NCBI GenBank assembly: GCA_916048095.2
Contig: OU696592.1
Coordinates: 3,967,427-4,031,426 of the forward strand
Source of the DNA: Sacculina carcini
Taxonomy: Eukaryota; Arthropoda; Thecostraca; Sacculinidae
DNA: 64,000 bases
Direction of reading: 5' to 3'
In this document: piece by piece, positions 12,301-26,555 of the stretch
How the letters are laid out: each line of letters begins with the position of its first letter
Position numbering within the stretch: position 1 is the first letter of the stretch
Position numbers and translations under genes: made by a program
Notes under the pieces: model-generated
The model's database searches: none
What the model saw: only the letters and a program-made list of their open reading frames with translations
Told to the model about the DNA's origin: nothing

Positions 12301-13560
12301 AACGCCACAAACAATTTCGTGTACTCGATCAGGCCGAATCCTAAAACCTGTGTCTCGCCCTGATCTGAGAGGGGGCTCCTGTGGCGTGTGTCATCTCATG
12401 TTAATTGCGTTGCATCATTGATCACAGTCAACTGTTCGCGGAAATGCATACGATTCATACTATCACAGAAACTGCACGCAATATTGCGTCATAGTGTGTT
12501 CGCTGCAATCAATTCACACTTTCCACGAGTTGCGTCATCAACACAGACACACACACACACACACACACGCACACACACACACATACACACGCACACACAC
12601 ACATCAAAATACGTTTTATAAGGACCTCTTGGTGTCGCCACGAGAGACGGAGTGTGTGGCGGTGTGTGGCAGTGTTTGGCCATCTGTGGCGAACTCGTGT
12701 TTATATGTCGGTGTTTATATGTCGGTGTTCATGAATACACATCCATTATGCTTGGTATTGTTATTGGTTACACCGAAGCCGAAAACCAATAACACTACAG
12801 CATATTTTGGGGAAGGCTGAAGACCCCAAGCCCCACGGCACGGCAGGGGCGCCGCCACTGCCGTGTAGCAGCTGTCACTTGAGTCTTTTTATCTTTTTAA
12901 CCTTTAAATCGTAAGCCTTCAACCCTTTTATAAATACAACCCTTATATAAATTTTCTATCAAACAAAATTTCATAAACATGAACTAATGGAGGCTGTTAG
13001 TTCTTCAAGACTTTGACAAGTGCAAGAATGAATAACTCAAGGTTAATGCGCTTCGAAACAAAAGTAAATGTGTTATTAGACTCATGCGTAAGGGAGGGTA
13101 GCAATGGGGAAGGATGTATGCAGCAAGCGAGAGATGGGGAGGAGGTGGCCTTGCACGACGAACACAAGGCATACACGTGAGCGAGCGAATCGCACAATTG
13201 AAAAAAACAAATTCGGCAAGTTCACAAGCAACAACACACACATGCAAAAGCACACACAAACATACACATACATGCACACACGTGACGACGTAAACGTGCG
13301 CACAAGTGTAAACACCCATGCGTATGGTAAAACTCACAAGGAAACTCACAAAGCACACACGTGGGCGTATACCCTGGGGGATATGGGGGTGTATATACTC
13401 CCCGACAATATGACTTGGGGTATGAATATGCAATTATACTCTCCAATATTTGTGCTGTGTTTAGTTCAATAGGTATATTATCATCGAAATCGCCATAACA
13501 AACAACAACAATGTACGAGCATGAGTGTATGCAAGTGTGTTACATGCATTTCGCTCTTTA
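12301..13560. other. unassigned DNA with a CA microsatellite
   Basis: A (CA)n run with G/T interruptions lies at 12540-12604. Several CACA-rich stretches lie at 13230-13300. No coding domain, RNA gene or second copy elsewhere in the window was recognised. Confidence 0.5.
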
Positions 13561-14382
13561 TTGATATATGTATGCTGTAATTTAATAAGAGGAAAATGGT
13601 TGGTTGATCCCATCAAATTGGCCAACTGAGTCAATTTTGAAAAATAAAGCATGATGGCTGAAACAAAATTCCCAGTATGATGGTATGAAAAAGGGCACAC
13701 TCATAAAACTGTAATAAATTGAAAAGTCTAAGTTTAATCACTTTTTCTTTTTTTGACAAAATATTTTCCCTCAATCCGCCTCATATTTAAACCAACTCGA
13801 CGCGCGGAATAATTCAGAACTCGAACGCGATCCGTTCTGGATCTTGAAGTCAAATCCGTTAGTTTTGTATATGAATTCATTCTATACGGTTAAATTGAAC
13901 GTCATGTTGTCTATAGTTGCTACCCGCGGGACATTTTTATTTCATACACATGATCCATCGCTTCGTTTACGTTTGAAGCCCCTGATCTATACCAGTGTAG
14001 AATTAATTAAACTGTACGGAGTAAAACCACACCATCCATGCTTGGAGCTAATATGATACATTCTTAATTGTGATTGGGCTTCAATGAAATTAAATCAGTG
14101 TATATTCATGTGTAATCGCAAGTGCGCATAATAGCTGTCAAATTCGCAACATGACATTTTGACTTTACACCGCCGTAACTTCCTTCAGATACACTTTGGA
14201 AAATGACAAATTATACCGTTTTGTAGAGAACAAGATTTCTAGCACGATGGTATAATTTATTTTAATGCGTGACAAATAGTTCTTGAGAAATAGTAGAAAA
14301 ATGAATTAATTTTAGTCGCCCGGTGTTCAAGTGTAATTTCGGATGTATTTGAAATATTTTATTTGTAATATTGGATGTATTT

Positions 14383-14414
<32 letters not shown>

Positions 14415-14420
14415 CTGATT
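13561..14420 (+). repeat. AT-rich module block, left edge
   Basis: Sequence at 13561-13690 recurs at 30205-30320. At 13770-13850 a divergent module core (CCGCCTCATATTTAAACC, then CGCGCGGAATAATTCAGAAC) appears, followed by the segment ending in GTAACTTCCTTCAGATACAC that recurs many times to 30 kb. The block closes with a (TA)n run at about 14382-14412. Confidence 0.75.
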
Positions 14421-15149
14421 TTAACACTTATATTTATGGGGATGCCTAAAAGACACAGTTCACGCACTGAAGCCTGCAGCACTCAGTCAGTAGTTGATTA
14501 CAGGCATTCAACGTGAATGTACGAATAATCTCATTTTGTTTCGAGTCTACAGCAAAACGGACAGCAATTCGAGAACACACGCAAGATATAATAATATTTT
14601 CAAGCCTTCTTACATGTTGAAAAGTATTTATGATTAGAATGAACGCCCAGTTAACAATTATATATATATTGTGTATAATATTTATAACATCGATGTATAA
14701 TATATGTGAGTTGGCTTATATCGTATTTAATTAATGTACACATAGGACAGCCAGGCTTTAAATCGGTTTTGTATCATAGCAAATTCTGTTGAGTGTGAAA
14801 AGTTCAGAAACTGAAAGAGACCGCAATTTTACAAACAGTCCAATACATGCTTGCATGTTTCGTTTCACACGAATTTATTTGCAAAACATATTCATTCTTT
14901 TTTCGAAAGCGTCAAAGTCTCAAATTTGACATGTGTGGAATATATTTTTGTGTGGTGTAATCGTGTGTAGTGAGAGAGTGTGTGTGTGTGTGTGTGTGAA
15001 AGATTGTGAGTGCGTGAACGTGTTAGTGTGTCTATGTGTGATCGTGTATAGTTGAATTGTATATTGCGTGCGAGAGTGTGTGAGCGAGTGTGTCTAGTCG
15101 TTTCGGTGTGTGTGTGCAGATGTTTCGGTGTGTGTGTGTGTGTGTATGC
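14421..15149. other. unassigned AT-rich DNA, GT-rich at right
   Basis: No gene found. From about 14960 to 15140 the sequence is a degenerate (GT)n with GAGAGTG interruptions. Confidence 0.5.
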
Positions 15150-15365
15150 GTTTGTGAATTGTACATGCCCCGCAGCGGCGAGTGAATAACCGGCTCGCCG
15201 CTGATTGGTTGTTGCGGCGGGTGAGGACTGTGTGTGTGTGTGTGTTTCCGTGTGTGCTCCCGTGTGTCACAGTGTGAGCGGAGAGTCTTGTTCGTGGTGC
15301 GATTGCGGTGTGACGTCTTGTAGGCGCGCGTGGGGCAGTGATGCCCACGCGCGCCTGTCTGTAAT
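15150..15365. other. GC-rich island with two perfect hairpins
   Basis: A short GC-rich stretch lies between AT-rich flanks. Hairpin 1 (15173-15203) has 10-bp arms CAGCGGCGAG and CTCGCCGCTG. Hairpin 2 (15322-15356) has 13-bp arms AGGCGCGCGTGGG and CCCACGCGCGCCT. GATTGG (inverted CCAAT) lies just after hairpin 1, and TGACGTC, a CRE-like site, lies at about 15311. It could be a promoter or the remnant of an inserted element. No gene was found beside it. Confidence 0.5.
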
Positions 15366-15413
15366 ATATTTTAGTCTTTTTGTTTTTTACAAGATATTTC
15401 GGCCTTTTTGTTT

Positions 15414-15627
15414 TGGACGCGGTTTTCTTGGAAATACCTGGAAAAAACATCAAAACAACTGTGTGTGGAAGTCATGTGCTTGGCACATGTGTGCAGCTGC
15501 AGTTTGCAAAATTCACGTGCCAAGCACATGACTTCCACACACAGTTGTTTTGATGTTTTTTCCAGGTATTTCCAAGCCACCGCGTCTAAAAATAGAACCT
15601 TTTGTGGCGTAGTGTAAAAACACAGCA
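15414..15627. mobile_element. foldback element, copy 1 (left arm shortened)
   Basis: A long inverted repeat. The left arm runs from about 15414 to 15486, the right arm from 15517 to 15627, with a 30-nt loop at 15487-15516. The arms contain GGAAATACCTGGAAAAAACA and its complement. The right end (GTGGCGTAGTGTAAAAACAC) and right flank match the complete copy at 51066-51317. About 38 bases of the left outer arm have been replaced by unrelated sequence. It has no coding capacity and would be a non-autonomous foldback or MITE-type element. Its superfamily cannot be named. Confidence 0.85.
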
Positions 15628-16489
15628 CATTTATATATACAGAAAACACCTATTTTACATGAATATATTATATGTCAGCTGTTTTTTGTTGTAGTCACTG
15701 TAGGGCACACATGTAATAAGGAGGTTTCAAATTGGCTTCGTTTCTGGTGCTCAAAAAGGTATACCAACACGTTAATTAATATAAAAATAAATATAAAAAA
15801 CAACCAAGGTAGTGCTCGAAAATGTTTTTGCTCAAACACAAGTTTTCATCTGCAAAGAGTTTCAGTAACAATTGCATCGCCAAATGGCTGCTGTAAATAA
15901 TTGAGCGAAAACATTGTTATTAGCGCAGTTGATTTGTTCATGGCTTAGACCCATAAAAAGTCTTAACCAATAGAAAAGTCTAAATATGAATGTTTTTATT
16001 TTAGATGTGGCAAAATATTTTCCCTCGAACTGCCTCGTATTTAAACCCGCCCGTCGTGAGGAACTATAAATAGAATATAATGAATCAAAAAGCAAAAAGC
16101 TTATCCAATAGAAAAATATAAATTTGTAAATTCTTGTTTTAATTATTGAAGAAATTTTTTTCCTCAACACTGCTCAAGTTCACACCCATCCTTCGTGTGT
16201 AGTAATTCAGAAGTGTAACACTATCAAAACAATGAAACCTTCTGTCATCTCTATAATTCCAGATGTATGCGTTCGCTAAAACAGCATATTCATATAGTTG
16301 GCATTGCATGATATTACAACCCATATCCTTATGCAACATGAGTAGTTAACTTTTTTCCCAGTAGTATTTTACCCGCCCGTCGGGCGGAACAATTCATGTG
16401 TAAATATTGAGGACAATAAAGACTTTCTATTCAGTATAGTGTAGCATTAATTAAACTGTACGCAAAAAACCACACCATCCATGCTTGGA

Positions 16490-17640
16490 GATAATATGAT
16501 GCATTCTTAATTGTGATTGGGCTTCAGTGAAATTTAATCGGTGTATATTCCTGTGTAATCGCAAGTGCGCATAATAGCTGTCAAATTGGCAATATGTCCT
16601 TTTGACTTTACACCGCCGTAACTTCCTTCAGATACCCTTTGGAAAATTACAAATTATACCGTATTGTAGAAAACAAGATTTCTAGCACGATGGTATAATT
16701 TATTTTCATGTATAACAAATAGTTACTGGGAAATAGTAGAAAAATAAATTAATTTTAGTCGCCCGGTGTTCAAGTGTATTTTTGGATGTATTTGAGAATT
16801 TTGCCAATTTTACACGTTTTTGTACCATTTGTGGGTATAAATTATAGCTTATATTGTAGAACACAAAATTCTCTACACAGTAGTATATTCCTGTGTAATC
16901 GCAATTGCGTAAATTGTGATTGGACTTCAGTGAAATTAAATCAGTGTATATTCATGTGTAATCGCAATTGCGCATAATAGCTGTCAAATTGGCAATATGT
17001 CCTTTTGACTTTACACCGCCGTAACTTCCTTCAGATACCCTTTGGGAAATAACAAATTATATCGTATTGTAGAAAACATGATTTCTAGCAGGATGGTATA
17101 AATTATTTTCATGTATAACAAATAGTTACTGGGAAATAGTAGAAAAATAAATTAATTTTAGTCGCCCGGTGTTCAAGTGTATTTTTGGATGTATTTGAGA
17201 ATTTTGCCAATTGTACACGTTTTTGTACCATTTGTGGGTATAAATTATAGCTTATATTGTAGAACACAAAATTATCTACACAGTAGTATATTCCTGTGTA
17301 ATCGCAAGTGCGCATAATAGCTGTCAAATTGGCAATATGTCCTTTTGACTTTACACCCCCGTAACTTCCTTCAAATACACTTTGAAAATTAAACATTATA
17401 CCGTATTGTAGAAAACAAAATTTCTAGCACGATGGTATAATTTATTTTTATGTATAACAAATAGTTATTGAGAAAGAGTAGAAAAATGAATTAATGTTAG
17501 TCACCCGGTGTTCAAGTGTAATTTTGGATGTATTTGAGAATTTTGCTAATTTTACACGTTTTTTGTATAATTTGTGGGTATAAATTATAACTTTTCTTGT
17601 AGAACAGAGAATTTTCTACACAATAGTTAAATTTTTATAG
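16490..17640. repeat. ~340-405-bp tandem segment inside the AT block
   Basis: Three successive copies of a segment containing TGTAATCGCAAGTGCGCATA, TTTACACCGCCGTAACTTCC and TTCTAGCACGATGGTATAAT begin near 16540, 16945 and 17288. The same segment occurs twice at 28935-29640 and twice at 52244-52800, so the tandem state is itself a shared property of this module. Confidence 0.75.
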
Positions 17641-20269
17641 CTGTACCATTGCTGGTTTATGAGGAATAGATAGCGGAATATTGACCAAAATATTCACGTT
17701 TTTGTGCGATAATTATGCCATTTTGACTTTGTCATTTACACTTCACACCGCCGTAACTTTTTTCATACACTTTGGAAAATTAAAAAGTACACCGTGTTGT
17801 AGCAAAGAAAATTTTCAGCATGATGGTATTATTTATTTAGATGTGTGATAATTAGTTTTTGAGAAATAGAGAAAAAAGTATAGAAAATCGGACGCGTGGA
17901 GTTTAAAAAATATTTTGAATGTAGATTGATTTTTTTTCCATTTTACATGTTTTATATTAATTTTTTGCGTATGAATTATATTTTGTTGAGTAGAACAGAA
18001 AATTTCATACACAGTGGTATAATTTGTATAGTTGTAACATTGCAAATTACAAATTAATATTTATGAAAATTGATATTCATAAAAAATATTCCAAATTAAA
18101 AAAGAAAAATGAAAACTCATAAGTGTCTTACTCAATAGAAAAGTCCAAGTGTGAATATTTTTAATTTTAGTTTGACATAATATTTTGCCTCAGCCCGCCT
18201 CATATATAAACCCACCCATTTTGCGGAATGATTCAGAACACAAACACGTAACAAACAATGAAAATTCTAGCATGGAAACCCGCCCGTCGTGCGAAACAAT
18301 TAATACTATTAAATTTGTATTCAATTCATAAGAGAAAAGAAATATGAATTAAAAAAAGAGTGGAGTAAACCCATAAAAAGTCTAAATTTCTATATTTTCA
18401 TATTTATTTTCACAAAATAGTTTGCCTAAACCGCTTCATATTTATATGTGCCCGTCGTGCTGAATAGTTCAGAACTCAGACACGAAACAATGAAAAATGA
18501 CTACACTTTTTCATCATAATGTTTCCAAAATATTTTTATAACTTAACATCACCGTCTAGCATTGAAACCCGCCAGTTGTGCGGAGCAATTCATAAAATGA
18601 AATTCATATTTAATTCATAAACATATTGCAAATTAAAAAAGATTATAGTAAATCCATATAAATCCTAATCAATTGAAAATTCTAAATTTCATTATTTTTT
18701 GTTGTTATTTTGACAAAATAATATCCCTCAACCCGCCTCATATTTAAACCTGCCCGTCGTCCGGAATAATTCAGAACACGATCCGTTCTGGACCTTGAAG
18801 TCAAATCTGTTAGTTTTGTATATGAACTGGTTTTACACGGTGAAATTAAACGTTCTATTGTCTACAGTTGATGCCCCCGGGACATTATTATCTCATAAAC
18901 ATGATCCATCGCTTCTTTTACGTTTGAAGCCCCCGATCTATACCATTGAGCCCGCGCAATTAGGTCACCTCATATTCAAGCATGCACGCACACAGACAGA
19001 CAGATAATTTCTTTTATATTAATATATAGCATTAAAAACCGCCCGTTGTGCGGAGCAATTCATAAAAATATTGCAAATTAAAAATAAATAAGGCAAAGTC
19101 ATGAAAACCTTAATCAATTAAAAGGTCTAAATTTCATTATATTTAATTTTATTTTGATAAAATATTTTCACTCAGCCCGCCTCATATTTAAACCCGCCCG
19201 ACGTGAGGAATAATTCAGAACTCGAACACCATCCGTTCTGGTTCTTGGAGTCAAATCCATTAGTTTTGTATATGAATTCATTCTACACGGTGAAATTGAA
19301 CGTTTTATTGCTGCCCGCGGGACATTTTTATTTCATAAAAATGAGCCATCGCTTCGTTTGCGTTTGAAGCCCCTGATCATTAGACCAGCGAACCCTGAAC
19401 CAGCGCAATTATGTCACCTCATATTCAAGCATACATACACAGACAGACAGATAATTTCTTCTATATGTATATATATATATATATATATATAGCATTAAAA
19501 CCCGCCCGTTGTGCGGAGCAATTCATAACATGAAATTAATATTCAATTCATAAAAATATGGAAAATTAAAAATGAAATAGGGTACACTCATAAAAATATT
19601 AACCAATTAAAAATTCCAAGTTTAATTATTTTTATTTCAACAAAATATTTCCCCTCAGTCAACCTTGGTCATTTTTACACCCGCCCGTCGTGCTGAATAA
19701 TTCAGAACTCGAACACGATCCGTTCTGGATCTTGAAGTCAAATCTATTGGTTTTGTGTATGGATTAATTCTACAGGGGAAATTGAGCGTTCTATTGTCTA
19801 TAGTTGCTGCTCGAGGAGCATTTATATTTAGAACGAAATTACCTTTTTCTAAATGAACCATTTGAAAAAATGAACTAAAAAATGGAAACACTTTTTTTAA
19901 ACCCGCCCGTCATGCGGAACAATTCATACAATGAAATTCATATTAAATCCATAAAATATAATGAATGCAAATTGAAAAGCAAGACATGTAACCTATAAAT
20001 ATCTTAACCAATAGAAAAGTCTAAATGTGAATATTTTTGTTTTTATTATGACAAATATCAACCCGCTTGATATATAAGTCTGCCCGTCGTGTGGAACACA
20101 AAAACGAAACAAACAATGAAAGATGATGAAATATTTTCATCAGAATTTTTCCAAACTATATTTATTACTTAACATGATTCCCCAGCATTATTTGCTCAAG
20201 TACTATCTTACTTTTACCGCTATAATATTTATTGCTAAAATATTTTTTTCCGCTATCATTAAAACCCAA

Positions 20270-20480
20270 TATAACCTGAGTCAAACCTACCCAACCCAAC
20301 CCAACCATTCAATCTTGACCGCACTCTGCCTAGTCTGAGGTGATTCAACTCATTAGTTTGTGATCACAAAATATACTGATTCGATCATAATTTGTAATCA
20401 GAAGACTGAGATTATCTACCCCAGGGGTTCCAAACACGCGGCCCACCAATACTTTTCTCTCAAACCGCCAATATAATATC
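20270..20480. repeat. AT-block segment with hAT-like terminus, copy 1
   Basis: A segment with ACCCAACCCAACCA and a CAGGGGTTCCAAACACGCGG motif at 20422. The other copies are at about 26570-26790 and 43250-43460. CAGGGGT followed by CAAAC and GCGGCCC resembles termini of hAT transposons. No matching ACCCCTG end or transposase was seen, so this is a resemblance only. Confidence 0.35.
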
Positions 20481-21448
20481 GGAACCAAACTGTAAGGCAG
20501 CTAAATTCACATTTGTTGCATAATGCGATATATTTATACACCATTTAAGTCACATTTACATTAGTGAGTCTGGATCTTGAAGTCAAGCCCGTGAGTTGTG
20601 TATATGGATTCATTCCACACGGTAAAATTGAATGTTTGAACCCACCCGTCGTGCGGAACAATTAATAAAACAAGAGTAATACATATATAAATGCAAACAG
20701 CCAGTCTTATAGAAAACTCTGAATTGTAAAATCTATACCAATAGAAAATTCCTGTTCTGAATTTGCCTATTCTTATTCTAATAATTGACGGCATATTATT
20801 CAGTCAACCCGCCTCATACTTAAGCCTGTCGTCAGGGATAATTTCGAAATGTAAACACAAATTAACAATACAATTTTTTAGTATATATATGAACTTTTTT
20901 CCATAATATTATCTCATAACTCCCGGTTAATGCTTCCACTAATGCATCATATTCATACAGTTGTTATTTTTTGGATTACACCGATATTACAGCCCTTGAT
21001 ATTACAGCCGATATTATATTATGCAATCTATATTCTGCTACGTATTATTCCTAATACATATATCATCAGATCGCAAAATATATTTGAAGGTTCACATCAT
21101 TCTCCACCATCATTTGCTCAAGAGGTATTTTACTTTTATCGCTGGAATATTTACTGCTAGCAAAATATCATATACCTCGCTATCATTTAAACCCACTCTT
21201 TATAGATACATTTAAGCCCGCCCGTCGTGCGGAACAGTTCATAAAATATAATTAATATTCAATTCATAAAAAATTAGTGCAAATTGAAGAATAAAAACAA
21301 ACCCATAGAAAAGATTTAACCAATATAAAAGTCTAAATGTGATATTTATGTTTCAATTTAGAAAACATGTTTTTCCACAACCCGCCTCATATTTAAAGCT
21401 GCCCGTCGTGCGGAATAATTCAGAACTCAAACACGAAACAAACACAAA

Positions 21449-24001
21449 GAAAATTGACGAAAAACGACCAATAGAAAAAGTCAAATTTGTAAATTCTTGT
21501 TTTAATTATTGACGATGTTTTTTCCCTCAACACTGCTCAAATTCACACCCGTCCTTCGTGTGTAGTAATTCAGAAGTGTAACACTATCAAAACAATGTAA
21601 CTTTCTGTCATCTCTATAATTCCAGATTAATGCTTCCGCTAAAACAGCAGATGCATATAGTTGGCATTGCATGATATTACAACCGGTATCCTTATGCAGC
21701 TTGAAATTGAACCAATTAAATTACACAGTAAAATTCAGTAGTTTACTTTGTTCCCAGTAGCATTTTACCCGCCCGTCGTGCGGAAAAATTCATGTGTAAA
21801 TATTGAGGACAATAAAGCCTTTCTATTCAGTATAGTGTAGCATTAATTAAACTGTACGCAATATAACCATACAATCCATGCTTGGAGCTAATATGATGCA
21901 TTCTTGATTGTGATTGGGCTTCAGTGAAATTTAATCGGTGTATATTCCTGTGTAATCGCAAGTGCGCATAATAGGTGTCAAATTGGTAATATGTGCTTTT
22001 GAATTTACACCGCCGTAACTTCCTTCAGATACACTTTGGAAAATTACAAATTATACCGTATTGTAGAAAACAAGCTTTCTAGCACGATGGTATAATTTAT
22101 TTTTATGTGTAACAAATTGTTACTGAGAAATACGTAAAAAATGAATAAATTTTAGAAATATAAAAAATAAATTTAATAAATTTTGTCATTTTTACATATT
22201 TTATATTTAATTTTTGGATATGAATTATAGCCTACCGTGTAGAACAGAATATTTTCTACACAGTGGTATAATCTGTTTGGCTGTACCATTTCTGGTTTAT
22301 TAGGAGTAGATGCAGGAATATTGACCAAAATTTTCGCATTTTTCAGGGTTCATTTTGTCTTTTCACCGCGATAACTTTTTTTAGTTTTATTTTTGAAATT
22401 TTAAATTTATCCTATCGTGTAGACAAGAAAATTTCCTACGTAATGGTATAAATTGTTGGCGGGTACACCAAGTGGTTACCGAGTAGCACCGAGTGCTGAA
22501 AATGGACCAAGGAGGGTGGGACAGACAAACAAACACACAGACAGACAGAGGATCTCTTTTATATATATAGACTAGCATTAAAACCCGCCCGTTGTGCGGA
22601 ACAATTCATAAAAATATTGCAAATTAAAAATAAATAAGGCAAACTCATGAAGACCTTAATCAATTAAAAAGTCTAAATTTCATTATTTTTAATTTTATTT
22701 TGACAAAATATTTTCACTCAACCCGCCTCATATTTAAACCCGCCCGACGTGAGGAATAATTCAGAACTCGAACACCATCCGTTCTGGTTCTTGAAGTCAA
22801 ATCCATTAGTTTTGTATATGAATTCATTCTACACGGTGAAATTGAACGTTTTATTGCTGCCCGCGGGACATTTTTATTTCATAAAAATGAGCCATCGCTT
22901 CGTTTGCGTTTGAAGCCCCTGATCATTGAACCAGCGAACCATGAACCAGCGCAAGTATGTCACCTCATATTCAAGCATACATACACAGACAGACAGATAA
23001 ATTCTTCTTTATGTATATATATAGCATTCAAACCCGCCCGTTGTGCGGAGCAATTCATAACATGAAATTCATATTCAATTCATAAAAAATATGGAAAAAT
23101 ATAAATGAAATAGGGTACACTCATAAAAATATTCATCTATTGAAAATTATAAGTTCAATTATTTTTATTTCGACAAAATATTTCCCCTCAGTCCGCCTGA
23201 GTCATTTTTAAACCCGCCCGTCGTGCTGAATAATTCAGAACTCGAACACGATCCGCTCTGGATCTTGAAGTCAAATCCATTGGTTTTGTGTATGGATTAA
23301 TTCTACAGGGTAAATTGAACGTTCTATTGTCTATAGTTGCTGCCCGCGGAGCATTTTTATTAAAAAAATACCTTTTTTCAAATGAACCATTTGAAAAAAT
23401 GAACTAAAAATGGAAACACTTTTTTTAAACCCGCCCCTCGTGCGGAACAATTCATACAATAAAGTTCATATTTGAAGTCAAATCCATTGGTTTTGTGTAT
23501 GGATTAATTATACAGGGGAAATTGAACGTTCTATTGTCTATAGTTGCTGACCGCGGAGCATTTTTATTTCATAAAAATTACCTTTTTTTAATGAACCATT
23601 TGAAAAAATGAACTAAAAACACTTTTTTAAACCCGCCCGTCGTGCGGAACAATTCATACAATAAAATTAATATCAAATCCATAAAATATATTGAATACAA
23701 ATTGAAAACCAAAAAATGTAACCTATAAATATCTTAACCAATAGAAAAGTCTGAATGTGAATATTTTTGTTCTTATTTTGACAAATATTATCCCTCAACC
23801 CGCCTGATATATAAATCTGCCCGTCGTGTGGTATAATTCAGAACACAAACACGAAACAAACAATGAAAGATGATGATATCTTTGCATCAGAATGTTTCCA
23901 AACTATATTTATTACTTAACATCATTCCCCAATATCATTTGCTTAAGTACTATTTTACTTTTACCGCTATAATATTTATTGCTAAAATTTTTATATTTTC
24001 T
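21449..24001. repeat. 2,553-bp tandem duplication, unit 1
   Basis: Runs from GAAAATTGACGAAAAACGAC to TTTATATTTTCT. It is repeated directly and almost without change at 24002-26555. The unit spans many AT-block modules and both short and long TA tails. Only two single-base length differences in homopolymers were noticed. Confidence 0.93.
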
Positions 24002-26555
24002 GAAAATTGACGAAAAACGACCAATAGAAAAAGTCAAATTTGTAAATTCTTGTTTTAATTATTGACGATGTTTTTTCCCTCAACACTGCTCAAATTCACA
24101 CCCGTCCTTCGTGTGTAGTAATTCAGAAGTGTAACACTATCAAAACAATGTAACTTTCTGTCATCTCTATAATTCCAGATTAATGCTTCCGCTAAAACAG
24201 CAGATGCATATAGTTGGCATTGCATGATATTACAACCGGTATCCTTATGCAGCTTGAAATTGAACCAATTAAATTACACAGTAAAATTCAGTAGTTTACT
24301 TTGTTCCCAGTAGCATTTTACCCGCCCGTCGTGCGGAAAAATTCATGTGTAAATATTGAGGACAATAAAGCCTTTCTATTCAGTATAGTGTAGCATTAAT
24401 TAAACTGTACGCAATATAACCATACAATCCATGCTTGGAGCTAATATGATGCATTCTTGATTGTGATTGGGCTTCAGTGAAATTTAATCGGTGTATATTC
24501 CTGTGTAATCGCAAGTGCGCATAATAGGTGTCAAATTGGTAATATGTGCTTTTGAATTTACACCGCCGTAACTTCCTTCAGATACACTTTGGAAAATTAC
24601 AAATTATACCGTATTGTAGAAAACAAGCTTTCTAGCACGATGGTATAATTTATTTTTATGTGTAACAAATTGTTACTGAGAAATACGTAAAAAATGAATA
24701 AATTTTAGAAATATAAAAAATAAATTTAATAAATTTTGTCATTTTTACATATTTTATATTTAATTTTTGGATATGAATTATAGCCTACCGTGTAGAACAG
24801 AATATTTTCTACACAGTGGTATAATCTGTTTGGCTGTACCATTTCTGGTTTATTAGGAGTAGATGCAGGAATATTGACCAAAATTTTCGCATTTTTCAGG
24901 GTTCATTTTGTCTTTTCACCGCGATAACTTTTTTTAGTTTTATTTTTGAAATTTTAAATTTATCCTATCGTGTAGACAAGAAAATTTCCTACGTAATGGT
25001 ATAAATTGTTGGCGGGTACACCAAGTGGTTACCGAGTAGCACCGAGTGCTGAAAATGGACCAAGGAGGGTGGGACAGACAAACAAACACACAGACAGACA
25101 GAGGATCTCTTTTATATATATAGACTAGCATTAAAACCCGCCCGTTGTGCGGAACAATTCATAAAAATATTGCAAATTAAAAATAAATAAGGCAAACTCA
25201 TGAAGACCTTAATCAATTAAAAAGTCTAAATTTCATTATTTTTAATTTTATTTTGACAAAATATTTTCACTCAACCCGCCTCATATTTAAACCCGCCCGA
25301 CGTGAGGAATAATTCAGAACTCGAACACCATCCGTTCTGGTTCTTGAAGTCAAATCCATTAGTTTTGTATATGAATTCATTCTACACGGTGAAATTGAAC
25401 GTTTTATTGCTGCCCGCGGGACATTTTTATTTCATAAAAATGAGCCATCGCTTCGTTTGCGTTTGAAGCCCCTGATCATTGAACCAGCGAACCATGAACC
25501 AGCGCAAGTATGTCACCTCATATTCAAGCATACATACACAGACAGACAGATAAATTCTTCTTTATGTATATATATAGCATTCAAACCCGCCCGTTGTGCG
25601 GAGCAATTCATAACATGAAATTCATATTCAATTCATAAAAAATATGGAAAAATATAAATGAAATAGGGTACACTCATAAAAATATTCATCTATTGAAAAT
25701 TATAAGTTCAATTATTTTTATTTCGACAAAATATTTCCCCTCAGTCCGCCTGAGTCATTTTTAAACCCGCCCGTCGTGCTGAATAATTCAGAACTCGAAC
25801 ACGATCCGCTCTGGATCTTGAAGTCAAATCCATTGGTTTTGTGTATGGATTAATTCTACAGGGTAAATTGAACGTTCTATTGTCTATAGTTGCTGCCCGC
25901 GGAGCATTTTTATTAAAAAAATACCTTTTTTCAAATGAACCATTTGAAAAAATGAACTAAAAAATGGAAACACTTTTTTTAAACCCGCCCCTCGTGCGGA
26001 ACAATTCATACAATAAAGTTCATATTTGAAGTCAAATCCATTGGTTTTGTGTATGGATTAATTATACAGGGGAAATTGAACGTTCTATTGTCTATAGTTG
26101 CTGACCGCGGAGCATTTTTATTTCATAAAAATTACCTTTTTTTAATGAACCATTTGAAAAAATGAACTAAAAACACTTTTTTAAACCCGCCCGTCGTGCG
26201 GAACAATTCATACAATAAAATTAATATCAAATCCATAAAATATATTGAATACAAATTGAAAACCAAAAAATGTAACCTATAAATATCTTAACCAATAGAA
26301 AAGTCTGAATGTGAATATTTTTGTTCTTATTTTGACAAATATTATCCCTCAACCCGCCTGATATATAAATCTGCCCGTCGTGTGGTATAATTCAGAACAC
26401 AAACACGAAACAAACAATGAAAGATGATGATATCTTTGCATCAGAATGTTTCCAAACTATATTTATTACTTAACATCATTCCCCAATATCATTTGCTTAA
26501 GTACTATTTTACTTTTACCGCTATAATATTTATTGCTAAAATTTTTTATATTTTC
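24002..26555. repeat. 2,553-bp tandem duplication, unit 2
   Basis: Direct repeat of 21449-24001 with a constant offset of 2,553 for most of its length. After 26555 the sequence continues into CGCTATAATTAAAACCCAAT, which matches the undisturbed module at 20240. The right edge of unit 2 is therefore the ancestral continuation and the junction at 24001/24002 is the novel joint. Confidence 0.93.

Noticed and set aside
11219-12421. Long open frames (up to 318 codons, both strands) over the 45-bp and 19-bp arrays
   Set aside because: They result from repeat periods free of stop codons; several frames on both strands are open at once and no domain is present.
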